Shown here: piece by piece, positions 37,421 through 49,144 of the stretch
Layout of the letters: each line of letters starts with the position of its first letter
How positions within the stretch are numbered: the stretch's first letter is position 1
Origin: Silurus meridionalis
Lineage: Eukaryota > Chordata > Actinopteri > Siluriformes > Siluridae
DNA length: 64,000 bases
NCBI RefSeq assembly: GCF_014805685.1
Contig: NC_060890.1
Coordinates: forward strand, 15,490,500 to 15,554,499
Reading direction: 5' to 3'
The notes under the pieces: model-generated
Database searches by the model: none
Seen by the model: only the letters and a program-made list of their open reading frames with translations
Told to the model about the DNA's origin: nothing
Translations under genes and position numbers: made by a program

Positions 37421-39998
37421 AGAATAATATCAGAGCTCTCATTTGGTGGCGGATTACTTGTCTTTTCGAGCATCTCTATTTCTTCGAGTTATTTGGTTTT
37501 GCAAAGAATACTAAATGTATAAGATCTCAATGAATATAATCTGTGCAGAATTAGGGGCCTTTGTGGTTAGAAAGCCAGCGGCAGACTTATAGCCTAGGGC
37601 ACATGCAGCCAAGTGTGCCATCAAGTGGACATCCTGCAGAAATTCAGTTTCAGAGATGAATCTGGCTTTCCAGTTAAGTCACATTTACATTCAGGGCTGG
37701 AACACACCTGATTTAGCAAATCAGCTAATTACCAAGCCTTAATTGATTGAATCAGGCACAGAAAGCCAGGAAACGTTAAACCTCTACAAGCCTCAACACT
37801 TTAGGGCTAGAAATGCTCACCTCGGTTACTGAAAATAATGGAATTAAGTCTGTAATTAATTGGCTCTAATATCAAATTCTGTTGTTTGCATATAAAATGA
37901 AGGTGTCATTTATTTTGTTAACTAAGGTTTACAACCACAGCCCGGTGTTGTGCCTTAGTGTCAAGTCACATTTGAAGATATGCAGAATCACTGCATATTT
38001 AGTCTCTAAGAAAACAAACAACTGCCAAAACAGGAAGGTATGCTCGCCTTCTTTCAGGTTCTTTCACCAAAAATCTTCAGAACAGTGATAGAGTGAACTG
38101 ACGGAGTAGAGCTTAAAGTCAGAGTACCTAGAGAGAGGCTTCCTAAAGCAGTCAGTTCCAGGTCTCTTCACACAAGCCTACCCTGAGCGAGTAGGGAATT
38201 GATGGCACTCAGCAGCCCCTGGAAACAGATGCCAGCACACCAGCGAAGGACTTCAAGGACTAGCCGTTGACAGGTGAGCCACTCCAGCGAGCACAAATTG
38301 TCCTCTCTCCTCTGAAAAGTGCTTAGCTCGTCTTCTGCCAGGCCTAGGGAGGGGTAATGGCTGTTATATGGGCGGAGAGTGATGGAAATAGGTTACAGCT
38401 GGAGCGTTTTGCTGGCTTTTGCACCAAGCTTTTAGCGCTCACTCCTCCTGCTATTTGCTTCCCTTTTTCCCCCACACTATGGCAGCAGTACAGTCAGAGA
38501 GGTTTACAGTGTAACACTGGCAATGAAGCAGAGCCTTTTCGAACTCAGGGCCACTAGGCCAAGCTAAAAGCAGAAAAACAGTGGTTTGGGTCAAAGGGAG
38601 CTGAGGAGGTGAGAAAGGAAAAGGTGTGAAATGACAGATAGCTTTGGTACAAGCAGGTCAGCTGATCTCAAATGAGTGGGGAAATTGAGTGGAGATTGTT
38701 TTAGCAGGCTCAATACTACTTATGTAAATGCAGATTAATGAAAAGATTAAAGGTTTAGCATAATGTATATAAGAGAAAGCAAACAGCTGGAAGAAATAAA
38801 CAGGAACTTTAAGAAACTTTAAGACCTTTTACTTCATTTTAAGACCTTTCCTTTTAGATCATTTAACTATTTCAAGAACTCTAAGATTGTCCTTAAAGTA
38901 CTGTATATAAAATGTTCGATTTTCAAAAGATTTTCAAATATAGAAACAAGAGAAATTTGAGTGCTGCTTGAAATATACTGTCATAAATTGTAACTAAATG
39001 TAAAAGTTTAAGCTGCTGTGATCTGCAGTTCATTTTGTTCAGCTGTACCTCAGTAGTCAGTGCTCCAGAATGTGCCCCACTGAGAATCACTGACAGGTTG
39101 AAGAAAAGTCCAAAATGAAATGTGAAAAGAAATCTATTTTACACTGATGATAGACAGAGATATAGTATTAAAAATGCTGCAATACCTCAGTTTCGGTCAC
39201 TTTTAAATTACTTAGTTGTCCATGCGAGGAAACATTAGTACACCTAAACATTTGCTACACAAAGTAGCATTTGGCATTTTTATTCCTGGAACATTTAATT
39301 CATTTGTTATATTGAAAGAACATCTGTGATCGTTGCTTCTATGCTAATACGCTGTACTGTTTCTTCAGAGTTGATTGAGTATCAAACCACTGGACTCAAT
39401 CAAAAAACAAGAGGTTCAGTGACTTATACTGCCAATATAGAAAAATAGAAAAAGAAACAAATGCAATAAAAAATCATGCTATATGACCACCAGCATACAG
39501 TGGAAATAGATGTTTAATCCGAGGAAATAATTTCTGACTGATCAATTTCGGGCAGTATCAGCTCAGATCAGCAGAGCCATCACTGTTTCCAGCCATTTTA
39601 CTCAATTGTATGTTTTGCTTGGCTCTGGGTTTCTTTAGACATTCTAGTTGATTTCCTTTTTTCTCAGAGTTGCTAATACAGCTTTATGGCTTCTTTATAC
39701 TCTATTTGATTACAGCCTGCTAGTAGAAAGGTTTTAAAATCAAATTACGTATCTTCATCTAACAGACAAGCTGAATAATCAGAGAAAGATATCTCTTGTC
39801 AGGTTTTTTTTTCTATGTAACATTTGCTGCTCATTCTTGCTAGTGGCTACATGGCAGTGATCCAGAGCTTGCACTGAAAATCTAATTTGAGAGGCTGTGG
39901 TAGAGCCAAGACCAGAAGCCAAACATAAATCTGCTCACCATAGAGCTGGCCAAGCAGTAACTTCCAGTGCTATCACCACCCGCATCTGATTCATCTCC

Positions 39999-40004
<6 letters not shown>
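37420..40004. other. Intergenic, no gene recognised
   Basis: No exon was recognised. 37560-38580 is relatively GC-balanced and may include regulatory DNA. The rest is A/T-rich. Confidence 0.5.
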
Positions 40005-40045
<41 letters not shown>

Positions 40046-40064
40046 CTCCCTTCCTCTCTCTTTT

Positions 40065-40115
<51 letters not shown>
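40005..40115. repeat. (CT)n compound microsatellite
   Basis: Two long CT arrays separated by a pyrimidine-rich spacer. The arginine/glutamate and serine/leucine ORFs across it are artefacts. Confidence 0.95.
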
Positions 40116-40118
<3 letters not shown>

Positions 40119-40515
40119 GTTCTTTCTGTCAAATAGGATCAGTAACACAGATGCGCAGAGTTAGCATAAGCTTAACTGGCTTAAACGAAAAGCGCTCCCG
40201 GAAGACACCTAAACGGGAGCTAAAAGCCCTGGAACACAGTGCTGTGTTGTCGTGTCTGCAGAAAAAGGTTGCTTTTGGAGCAAACATGCTTTTGTGCCCC
40301 TTTTATACCATCTGATGGCCCATTATCATTCAGATAAAGGCCCATCAAGAGAGAAGCATGCATCAGCATCTATTCAAACTGTGTTTTTTAATGGACTGGA
40401 CACCACTGCTTTAAGATGACTTTACATTTTTTAACTGCCACTAGACCAGCTCCCTTTAATGACTGCGGCTTTATGTTAAACTTTTCAAGATAATACTAAC
40501 CTCATTTGCACACTT

Positions 40516-40585
40516 TTAATAATCGCTTTATCCTGATTAGGGTTGCAGTGGATCTCTGGGAGGGAGAATGGTGCAGAGATGGGGA
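40516..40585 (-). repeat. SINE 3' fragment, reverse orientation
   Basis: 'taatcgctttatcctgatta' followed by gggttgcagtggatct is the reverse complement of the same repeat tail (ggataaagcggtta) seen at 3505-3820. It lies head-to-head with the next SINE. Confidence 0.5.
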
Positions 40586-40629
40586 AATTTAGCACATATA
40601 TATATAGTATACACAGTATATATTTTTTT

Positions 40630-41540
40630 ATGCAGCAGCTTTCAGCTCAAAGATTCAAGGTCCCTGGTTTGATCTTTACCTCAGGGAGCCTGAACTAAGG
40701 TCTAGTTTGCTCCCACTTCTCTAAAATATATGTGAAAAAAGACTGGCTAAGCTAAACTGCTGATAGTGCCCTGTGATAGTATGGTGTCCAGGGGTGGAAA
40801 AAGTACTGAGAAATTATATTTCAAAGTGAAAGTGTATATAATTGAAAATTGTATGCAAAATCTTGCAGTTGAAGCTTGGGATCTAGCCAAAAAAAAAATC
40901 CAGACAAGAATGAACCCAAATGAATGTAAAGACTAAGAAAAGGGTGCTACTTTTACTGATTACATTTCAGTTAATGTTTAATGTAAAAAAGTATATTTTA
41001 CTAATACATCATTTTGCCTGAAAACATCATTCAGTCTCAGTCTGTTTATGTGCATAAGCTTAAATGGTTTTTATAAATAAATCAGAAAATATCTTAAAAA
41101 CTATCCAACTTTGTTAAATATGACAAATGAAACATTATCTAATTAGTGAAACTTACTTCACCATGCTTTTTTATTTTTTATTTGATGACGATACCTCCAT
41201 TTTATTCAAGACTTTCCATACTACAGCATAATGAAACCTTTAAAATAGGTTGGCGCTCATCCCCAAGTTCCACACTAAAGTCCCAGGGCTTATCCAAGTT
41301 TACATTTGTAGCAAGTACTTTAAAGGATTAAATAAAACTGTAAGGAGTAAAAAATGAATAATTTCCCTGGAAAGTAAAAGTACTCAAGTAAATAATTACA
41401 ATCTTCCTTGCCTCCCATCTAGTGAGTGAATTCACATCTTATGCCCACCACTCCCAGGATATACCACAATCTGGAAGAGTATAAGTTGGTTACTAAATGT
41501 GAATGAATGAATGAATGAATGAATGAATGAATGAATGAAC
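40630..41540 (+). repeat. SINE interrupted by a nested insertion, with (GAAT)n tail
   Basis: The 5' part, 40630-40788, has a B-box-like GGTTTGATCT at 40666 and the body 'ctggctaagctaaactgc' up to tagtatggtgtcc. The same repeat resumes at about 41412 with cccatctagtgagtgaattc and ends 'agttggttactaaatgtg' plus (GAAT)10 at 41501-41539. The intervening 620 bp is foreign to the SINE. Confidence 0.55.
40789..41411. mobile_element. Probable hAT-type non-autonomous element nested in SINE
   Basis: Begins CAGGGGTGG then aaaaagtactgagaaattat and ends near agtaaaagtactcaagtaaa, the inverted 'AGTACT...AAGTA' pattern of a common fish hAT family. The position inside the SINE at its 'ggtgtcc-catc' junction supports a discrete insertion. 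Right terminus and target duplication are degraded. Confidence 0.45.
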
Positions 41541-42040
41541 AATATAACCATTATTAAACATTCATTTTATTAAAAGGGTACTTGATTATAGTTATTGTGA
41601 ACAAGGAGTAAAATGAATAGCCTGATAGAACATCTGAGACTCACTGTCACAGCAATCATCATAGTGAAGCATAGCGCTAATCAAGTTTCACTATTACACT
41701 GAGCCATTTTTTTTAAATGTCTTGTCATCAGTTCAGTAACCACAAGAGGGTGACAAAGGCTGACATTATATTTTTAGAAATATAATTTCAACTAAATAAA
41801 TATGTTTACTGCTTGTTTGTTTTTGTGTCTTTAGTGTAGTTTGATTGATTTTATTTTATTTTCTACAATCCTGTGAATGCAAGAATCAGCATCAAAGACA
41901 TTGACATCTGGACTGCATCACTGCTTTGTTTACCCACATGCTATTAAACTCGTCATGTGTTATGTGCATAGCTGTGATGCATTATCATAATATATGTCTT
42001 AATGACTGTAATAAAACTGAAAGTGAGAGCACCACACGTG

Positions 42041-42048
42041 CACACACG

Positions 42049-42096
<48 letters not shown>
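42041..42096. repeat. (CA)n microsatellite
   Basis: An AC array with a few CACG interruptions at its 5' end. Confidence 0.95.
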
Positions 42097-42101
<5 letters not shown>

Positions 42102-42757
42102 AATGGCCGTTAATGAGTGTTATAAATCTGTCGATGATAATAGCAGGATTAAAGCTACCGTACTGTACTTACAGCACTTAAAGTCAAAGGCAAATGTCTG
42201 CATCTCATCTAAGTGTGTAAAGAAATTGCTGTTGAGAGTGCTACTGGTTTCGTTTAGCTGTAAGCAGACAGGGTGTGAAGCATTTGTACCCTATTATATC
42301 TACAAACACTTCAGCCAGGAAACATTTCTCTGGGTCAAGTGTACTTGGCCACTTTTCATAGTTTGTCCATGCCAGTGAAAATAAAGACACCCCTACATAC
42401 AACATCAGTATAGACACAAAGTGTTATTACAATTACAGCTGCTTTTTATTACTTTTTATTGTTTTAAGTTTACTATATGCATAGTTATTTTGAATATTTG
42501 GAAAGTCCGAGCGATGTTTAAATAACTGGCCTGTAGCTAATGGAGTCACTTTCCATTAATGTCACTGAAAAAGAGAACATTTACAGCTGTTGACAATAAA
42601 AATGCCTTCTCCCGAGGCTTCCACTTTCTCTTTTATTAAGTATTTCCTGTAAAGTGCAGGGAGACGTTAGTTCTGTAATCTTTCGGAGTTGAATTTTCAA
42701 GAGGGATTTGACAAGCCTTTAAGAAACAAACCATAAAGAAATCATTTCACCATAAGG

Positions 42758-42758
<1 letters not shown>

Positions 42759-42843
<85 letters not shown>

Positions 42844-42848
42844 GTATA
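42759..42848. repeat. (TA)n/(TGTA)n compound microsatellite
   Basis: About 36 TA units followed by TGTA units. Confidence 0.96.
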
Positions 42849-43153
42849 CACAGTATAATAATATTTAAGTAATAATAATAATATTCAAGATAACGTGCTT
42901 GTTCAACAGTAGCATCGAACTGTATCGTACTTATTCAGAGCACCGTTTGCAGCATATTCCATAGGCTTGTGCAAGGTGAAGCACCAAACCCACAATAGAC
43001 AGGTAGACATGTGCTGTGTTGACCTGTGAAACAACCCCACAATAAAATCATTCTTTTTATAGCTTAGCTATGAATATTTGATTATAAATATATAATCAAT
43101 ATATAATATAAATATTTGATTAATAATTGAGTAATGGAGGTCATAAGCTACAC

Positions 43154-43159
43154 TTTATT
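43154..43159 (-). promoter_or_regulatory. c1qtnf1: Candidate c1qtnf1 polyadenylation signal
   Basis: TTTATT on the plus strand reads AATAAA on the minus strand, 193 nt past the c1qtnf1 stop codon. It is the first clear signal downstream of that gene. Confidence 0.5.
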
Positions 43160-43351
43160 TTTGTCCTTGGGTTAGCATTATGTTCCCAACACCCCTGATA
43201 TTCCCCTGTGTGTGTATACTTTATATTTAGATTAAATAGAACGACTTTTTTGATTAAAAAAAATATCCAATATAAAAAAACATTAAGATGTTTCCATGGT
43301 TCTATACAAAAGGTATGTATTTTCCACTTGCTTGTACATCACTGAAGTCTG

Positions 43352-43902
43352 CTACCCTTCACTCTTGGCTTTGATGAGGTAGCCACTGAACGTGATGTAG
43401 GTATCAAAATCATCACTGAAGATGGCATTCTCTCTCTCGCCTTTATAAAGGCGAACCCACACCTCGTCATCTCTCTCCAGCTCCAGCATCAGGCTCTGGC
43501 TCTGCATGATAGAGCGATCACTGGGCTGTGCATACAGGATGGCCATCTCCTGCTCGTTTTTCATCACGTGCAGGTATGTCTCTTTCTGGTTCCACGTATG
43601 CACGTTGAGGCTGAAGAAGTAAATTCCTGGCACATAGCAAAAGAATTTGCCGGTAAACATGTTGAAATGGCCGTACAGGTTGACTAACTCTGTGTCAAAC
43701 ACCATCGTCTGGTAGTAGTCATTGCTATGCAGGGCTTTTTTCCGACCTACTGAGAAGGCAGAATAGTAGGATTTACAGGGTTCTCCTGAAGTTCCTATAC
43801 TGCCTTTAGAGCCCTTTAAGCCAGTGGCTCCTCTAGGGCCTACCTGCCCTGTCTTGCCTACTTTGCCATAGGGTCCACGCTGGCCACTTTCTCCCTTTTC
43901 TC
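43352..43902 (-). CDS. c1qtnf1: c1qtnf1 exon 3: collagen stalk and C1q domain
   Basis: 551 nt after the acceptor tatcacacag. Completes a split glycine, then gives [17 protein letters not shown] and ten further collagen triplets, [10 protein letters not shown] and the globular C1q domain, ending KAKSEG and stop at 43352. The internal ATG used by a naive ORF starts inside the C1q domain and is not the true start. Confidence 0.95.
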
Positions 43903-46088
43903 CTGTGTGATAAAGGAAGAAATTATAATGTTACAGGTTTAAATAGAATATTACACTGTATTGTAAAGATCTTTGTTAATAAAAGCTAATTTTTTTTTAC
44001 TGTGTGTGAAAATGGAAAGTTAATATCATTAAGTATGTGGGTCACATCCGAAGCCACTGTTACTCAGGGAGGCTTTGGCACTTCTGAGCCAGCCTTCTCA
44101 CAATCCTACTGAGAGCTGGTTTACATTTCTGCTCTGAAGCGTATTTGCACAGAATGCAGAGAAGGGGTTTATGGGTAAGCGTGATGAGGTACTAACAATG
44201 CACCTAGGCACTGAGTCAGCCAAGCTTTGGGTAATTGATTAAGGCAGGAGATGCATACCCAAAAATGTTGTCCTGCCACAAATACATTACAAGTTTAAAC
44301 AAAACAAAAAAAAATAATGCTTCCCATTGTCATATCCAATACAGTCTGCCTGATACAGGTTGGAGTGATGGGGGGACTTTTTTTTTTTTTGACAGGATAC
44401 TTTGTTTTAAAAAAGCTTAAGTGTAATAACTGTACAGAATCTGCTGAAACATGCTTTCCAAAAAATATTAATGAATTCATGCTGCTAGTTCCTTCGGGTG
44501 GTGTCTGTAATAAAACTCTACATAGAAAATGATAAACTAACACCGGGTCAAGTTTCTCTATCAGATTTCATTTTTTCCCCTGCATTTTAATTTTTTGCAC
44601 TCTTTTAATACAATGGCATTATCACATATATGTTTTTTCACAGACAACTACATAATCTTGTGGCATATGTCAATATAATATATAACTTTATATTTGATGT
44701 AGCTCTTATAGTAGTTCAACTGTACTGATGTTATGGTATTACAGGACTCCAGGACTGTACACTTTTGTTTTGCTGATGATTTTTTTTTTTTTTTTACTAG
44801 AAAGCATTTATTATTTGACTTTTTATTATTGTGGATTTAACTGAAGCGATTCAATACATAAAACTTCTAGATACTGCTTAATACAGAATGAGTGCTTCCA
44901 AAAATACTTTCAAAGCAAATTGACTTATTGACTTGCTTTATAATTGAAAATACATGGTTATTTTTCCCCAAGCACTTTATAAAATAAAATTTTAGTTGTT
45001 ATAGCTTCTTTTTATGATATCATTGGTAAAACAAAACTTTCCTTTGTTAATGGCCCAGAGGCTGCTCTGTTTTACGGTTCCTAGTTTTTCAATGTAGTTT
45101 TGATTCGAGCAACACTGCCCCCTGGTGTATAAATGGGAGCATCAAAGCAAGTATCCACACACTATCTTGAAAAGCACATACTGTAGACAGCCTGTTATTG
45201 TGTAATCCTGGCCTCAAAAACTGCATGTCTTGAAATTATTCATATTTGTTTCTCCTATTGTAAGATTACTATAAAACTAATATTCTGTATGATTATTAGG
45301 TAAAAATTTAATTAATACCTAATCTTCTATTGGCAGATTTTATTTCATCATTACAACTATTTTTAACAGTAAAAAAACAATTATTTGATGCGATTTTTAT
45401 GATTTCAATGTATAAAGTAATCTAAAAACAGGCTGAATAATCATGTACTTGTTTTATAATAACCTCATAATAAGCCATATTAAATAAATCAGCTCATATT
45501 CAAGATATGTAGATATGTATGCAGTGAAAGAATAATATTTTTATCTCTTAAGACAATTCTGTCATGTTAAGCAAATTATAGTTTTGTATAAGCTTTATAC
45601 CTTTGAGGATGGTCATGTTTATCTGTGGAACCACTTGGTATTGTGGGTAAGCGTTGCTATACGGAACAGGCTCCTCTCCTGGGTCACAACATCTACGGCA
45701 TTCGGTTCTTCTGCTGTCTCTGTAGAAAAGGAAAGACAGTTTCTTATTGTTCTTGTTATTATTGTGTCTTCATTAGCAGCTGGGATTATTAGATGGTTAT
45801 ACTAGATTATTGCATTGACCTATGAATGGATTTTATTAATGCGATTAAGGTGCTGATCGTGAACTGAATGTAAACATGGTCTTATGGATTAATTGTGGTA
45901 TGTAGCTGATACCTGGTGTCTTCATGGTGGTCTGTGTTTTGTTGGTGATCTTTGGGGTCATATGGATTGCCATCTGTCTCAGTGTAAGTGGTCCTGTATG
46001 GTTCAGCCCATGTTGCCCACATCAGTACTAGTAAACCTAAACTTACTATTGGCACAGGGGTTCCATGGTGACTGCATATCCAGGCCAT
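43352..46088 (-). CDS. c1qtnf1: c1qtnf1 (CTRP1), complete coding sequence in three exons
   Basis: C1q and TNF related protein 1, a secreted glycoprotein of the adiponectin-like family with metabolic and vascular roles in mammals. Exons 46088-45913, 45719-45601 and 43902-43352 splice in phase to 846 nt, giving 281 residues, the length I recall for human. Residues 1-28 are a signal peptide with core [18 protein letters not shown]66, C69 and C70 form a CRRCCDP cluster. N93-M-T95 is an N-glycosylation sequon. Residues 99-140 are 14 Gly-X-Y collagen triplets. From about 144 a C1q domain follows, with [51 protein letters not shown] and [11 protein letters not shown]. These blocks match C1QTNF1 rather than other family members. 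The gene faces rbfox3 (convergent), as in human. Confidence 0.95.
43903..45600 (-). other. c1qtnf1: c1qtnf1 intron, 1.7 kb
   Basis: An A/T-rich intron between the donor (AAAG followed by gtataaag, minus strand) and acceptor. No other gene was recognised; ORFs at 44235-44543 are chance. Confidence 0.85.
45601..45719 (-). CDS. c1qtnf1: c1qtnf1 exon 2: cysteine cluster and sequon
   Basis: 119 nt. Encodes [18 protein letters not shown], then a tyrosine/proline-rich stretch and [10 protein letters not shown]. The acceptor tccttttctacag and the donor are good, and phases match both neighbours. RCCDPG and PQIN-T-ILKG are family hallmarks of C1QTNF1. The exon is too short and frame-mixed to appear as a clear open reading frame. 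Confidence 0.9.
45913..46088 (-). CDS. c1qtnf1: c1qtnf1 exon 1: start codon and signal peptide
   Basis: 176 coding nt. [15 protein letters not shown] begins a hydrophobic signal peptide with likely cleavage after WATWA (about residue 28). A polar linker follows up to HHEDTR at the donor ACCAG/gtatca. The ATG is the first in frame and is preceded directly by tttagcag, an apparent splice acceptor, so the 5'UTR is probably on a separate upstream exon. Confidence 0.85.
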
Positions 46089-49000
46089 CTGCTAAACATG
46101 TAAAAGATTGTCAAAACGTTGCAAACAGATTAAATGTATTAAAATATGAGACACTGTATCTCTTTCGACTTTGGATATGAGGTCGCATGTGAGCCATGTG
46201 TATAAAAACTTCACGTTTGTGATATCATTTTGACCAGGAATTTTGTGTGCAGGTCATTTTTTCAATGTGCACATGCTGTTTATACACAACAGCCTTTTGT
46301 CTAAATTACTGGCAGTAATTATGGTCCAGTTATTCAAACCGTTCCAGAGACCGACTTAGATCGTCCTGCATTGGGTTAAAGTGGTTTAGAACCTGGTTTC
46401 TTGAGTTGCTTATGGTATTTATTTCTTTTTAAACTACTTTGCAAAAACTCCAGAATGTTTTGCTAGTGGTATTGCAGTGATAAATTGTTTGCAGGGCCAG
46501 AGCAATGTTTTATCCTTAAATCAGACACTTTTAAATTACAATGTAGAAGCAGCATTGAAGACGGTCTTAGAACAGTTTACGGTTTAACATCGAAAATGGT
46601 CCAACATTTTATGCCAGTGGTTATTTTAGGATTTGAAAATGAAGTCAGACGAGTTTTATGTCTTGCGGGGACTGTTATCCAGTTGATAAGATGTGCTGCA
46701 TTTAAAAGCAGAATTTATAAGAATTGTAAAAAAAAATTATAAAGTTCATAAAATGACCTTGATTGGTTACTTAAAATATTAACTGCCGAAATTCTTTAAA
46801 ATGTGCATTTTGTTATCCTAAAGCAAATAGCTAAAAAGAGGTATAACAGTATGAGTACTGCTGAAATGAAAGACTTTAGGCTGTTAGAATGAGCTACGGT
46901 ATTAAGCTAATGCTTTTTACATTAATTAAACTGACCACAGTTCCATTAGAAGTGTATGTGCAGTAACAGTGTTGTAAGACATTGGTTATAAAGCCAGTAA
47001 TTTAATGGCTCAAACAATGAAAGAAACTTGAATTGAACACAGCTTGGGGTACTCAAGTGTAATTATTTAAGAGCTTTTATTAGATCAGCCTGTAGAAGAT
47101 GTACAACTAAAATCTAACTCTGTCATTTACATTTTACTGTAGACTTTCCATTCCATTGAGTTCCATTACATTGTTTTTTTCTTAAACACTGTTTCTATAT
47201 AAAGAAATGCTTAATGTGGTCCTCACAGCAAGGCCTTGTGACCTTGAGGAAAAACAGCTCTGACAGTAGCATTTGGCCAATTGATTGATCAGCCCCAACA
47301 ATTACACAATAGCACCTTCATTGGCTTTGTCTTAGACCTCATCGAGATTCCACTTGCCACTTCTTGACTTGAGTAATTGTTTGAATAGTGGCAATTAACC
47401 TAAGGTCAGTTCTATACATCTGATCTTTTCTGATGTGCTGCTTCAAAGCAGACTCGTGTGCTTAAGAGATTGTTTTCGAGGAAAAAAAACTGCCTGGTTC
47501 CTGTCTAGTCAACTGTTTAAAGGGCTTTTGTGAGAGGAATTTGCATGCTCGAATGTGCTGGTGAACAATGCTCTGCACAAGGCCACATTTTTGTACAGCC
47601 AATGCAGTAAATTATCTTGAGGTCTGGAACTTTCAGGATGCCATGCAAGTGTTAGCTCTGGCCTAAGAAGGGTTTTAAAGGCCTAAAATGGTATATCAGC
47701 TCAGACACACAAATCCAGAGTGCACCTTACCCTGCTGACATCAATGATAAATACAATGTCTGCATTTCTTTGCAGAGAAAATTATGAACTGAGTGTGCAA
47801 GGAATTGGCTTGATTAAAATGTCCATTTATATAGATTTATTGTTTTCATTAAGCCCTTCATTTTTCAAACACAAACGCAACTGTTGGATCACTTAAATAA
47901 ATGAATAGTTACATGTGACAATGGCACTACTGCCTCTTACTCACTGTGTGGATGTTCTCCAGCTGGCTCAGATTTTTTCCAGAACAACCTAATTTCTCAA
48001 TGCACAACATTAACACTGTGCCAATAAAGACTAGGCTAAAGACAAAGGAAGTAATGTGGGAGACATAACCCAAACAGTCTGGGCTAAACACAGAAATACA
48101 CAGCAATGGTGTTGTCTTCTCTCCAGAGCAAAAAGGAATGGAAAAATACTTCATGCAGGACATTGTGACTGTCTCTAGTCGAGAATTTACAGACTAAGCA
48201 AATGACCTAATTAGACGAGCTTGACAGAACGACAGTTGTTCCAGGTCACATTTTAAAAATAAGTAAAAAAACATGAGGTTATGCATTTTATATGCACTTT
48301 TCTTCAAGTAGAAATACTGCCTCAGCAAAGATATATCAAATATGGGAAAACATAATCCAAATCTAAATTCAACATTCCAGGTGAAAAGATTATCCAAAAT
48401 ACAGTATAAACATTAGCAATCTATTGCATTCACAAATGCAGATAATTTTGTGCATTTATATTATTTCATCTTCTATAGCAGATCCTCTGTTGCAAATGCT
48501 TTTGTCATAGATTTACTGTCTATGTTCTGGAGATTATTTGCTAACAAGAAATTAGAATAACCATTCTTCAAAACAAAGTCGAGCAGAAAAACTTCTCAGA
48601 CAACAGAAAACATCAAAACTTGAGGATGCTGGACTATAATAGATAAAGTCAACATTGGATTCCACTCCTGTCAGCCAAAAACAGGAATCTGAGGTTACAA
48701 TGAGCAGGGGCTCACCAATGCTTATATTAAATATTAAATATTAGAAATAAGATTAGCTAATGGTTGGGTTTTTTTTTTTACTTTTAACTGTTTAGTTTTT
48801 GTAAGTGATCCAAGTTTCTACAAGTGTTATCATACTAAATAGTGGGCCATACAGCATTTTTTTCTGTGATGAATTACATAGTATTTGATATTAAGTACCA
48901 TATGTGGTGTGTGTGAAAGTTGCAGAGTTGTAAGAATCTGTAGAAGTTCAGAGTGGTTTGTGGGCCAGTGCTTTAAAATGTGAATTAATCCCTCACTAAT

Positions 49001-49097
49001 CTTTTGATGTGCTTACTAGTGTACCATGTGACCCTCTCTTGCTCTTCAATTCAACAAGCAATCCAAGAGCAATTACAGACAGGCATCTTGTGTAAGT

Positions 49098-49103
49098 GTG
49101 TGC

Positions 49104-49141
<38 letters not shown>
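49098..49141. repeat. (TG)n microsatellite
   Basis: A GT array with a GC-containing start (gtgtgcgcg). Confidence 0.95.

Positions 49142-49144
<3 letters not shown>

Larger units (their letters stand above)
41541..43134. other. Region downstream of c1qtnf1 (intergenic)
   Basis: Contains a (CA)n array at about 42041-42096 and a (TA)n array at 42759-42830 grading into (TGTA)n. An ORF across the CA array has no recognisable domain. No gene was recognised. Confidence 0.6.

Noticed and set aside
40190..40235. Short inverted repeat GCTCCCG...CGGGAGC as a structured RNA or terminator
   Set aside because: A 7-bp stem with a 13-nt loop is expected by chance in 64 kb and has no further support.
43352..43705. 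c1qtnf1 as a single-exon 117-residue protein
   Set aside because: The in-frame ATG lies inside the C1q domain. Upstream collagen, cysteine and signal-peptide exons splice in phase to a 281-residue protein.
45893..46180. 95-codon plus-strand frame
   Set aside because: Antisense of c1qtnf1 exon 1, which has a signal peptide and correct splice phases on the minus strand.
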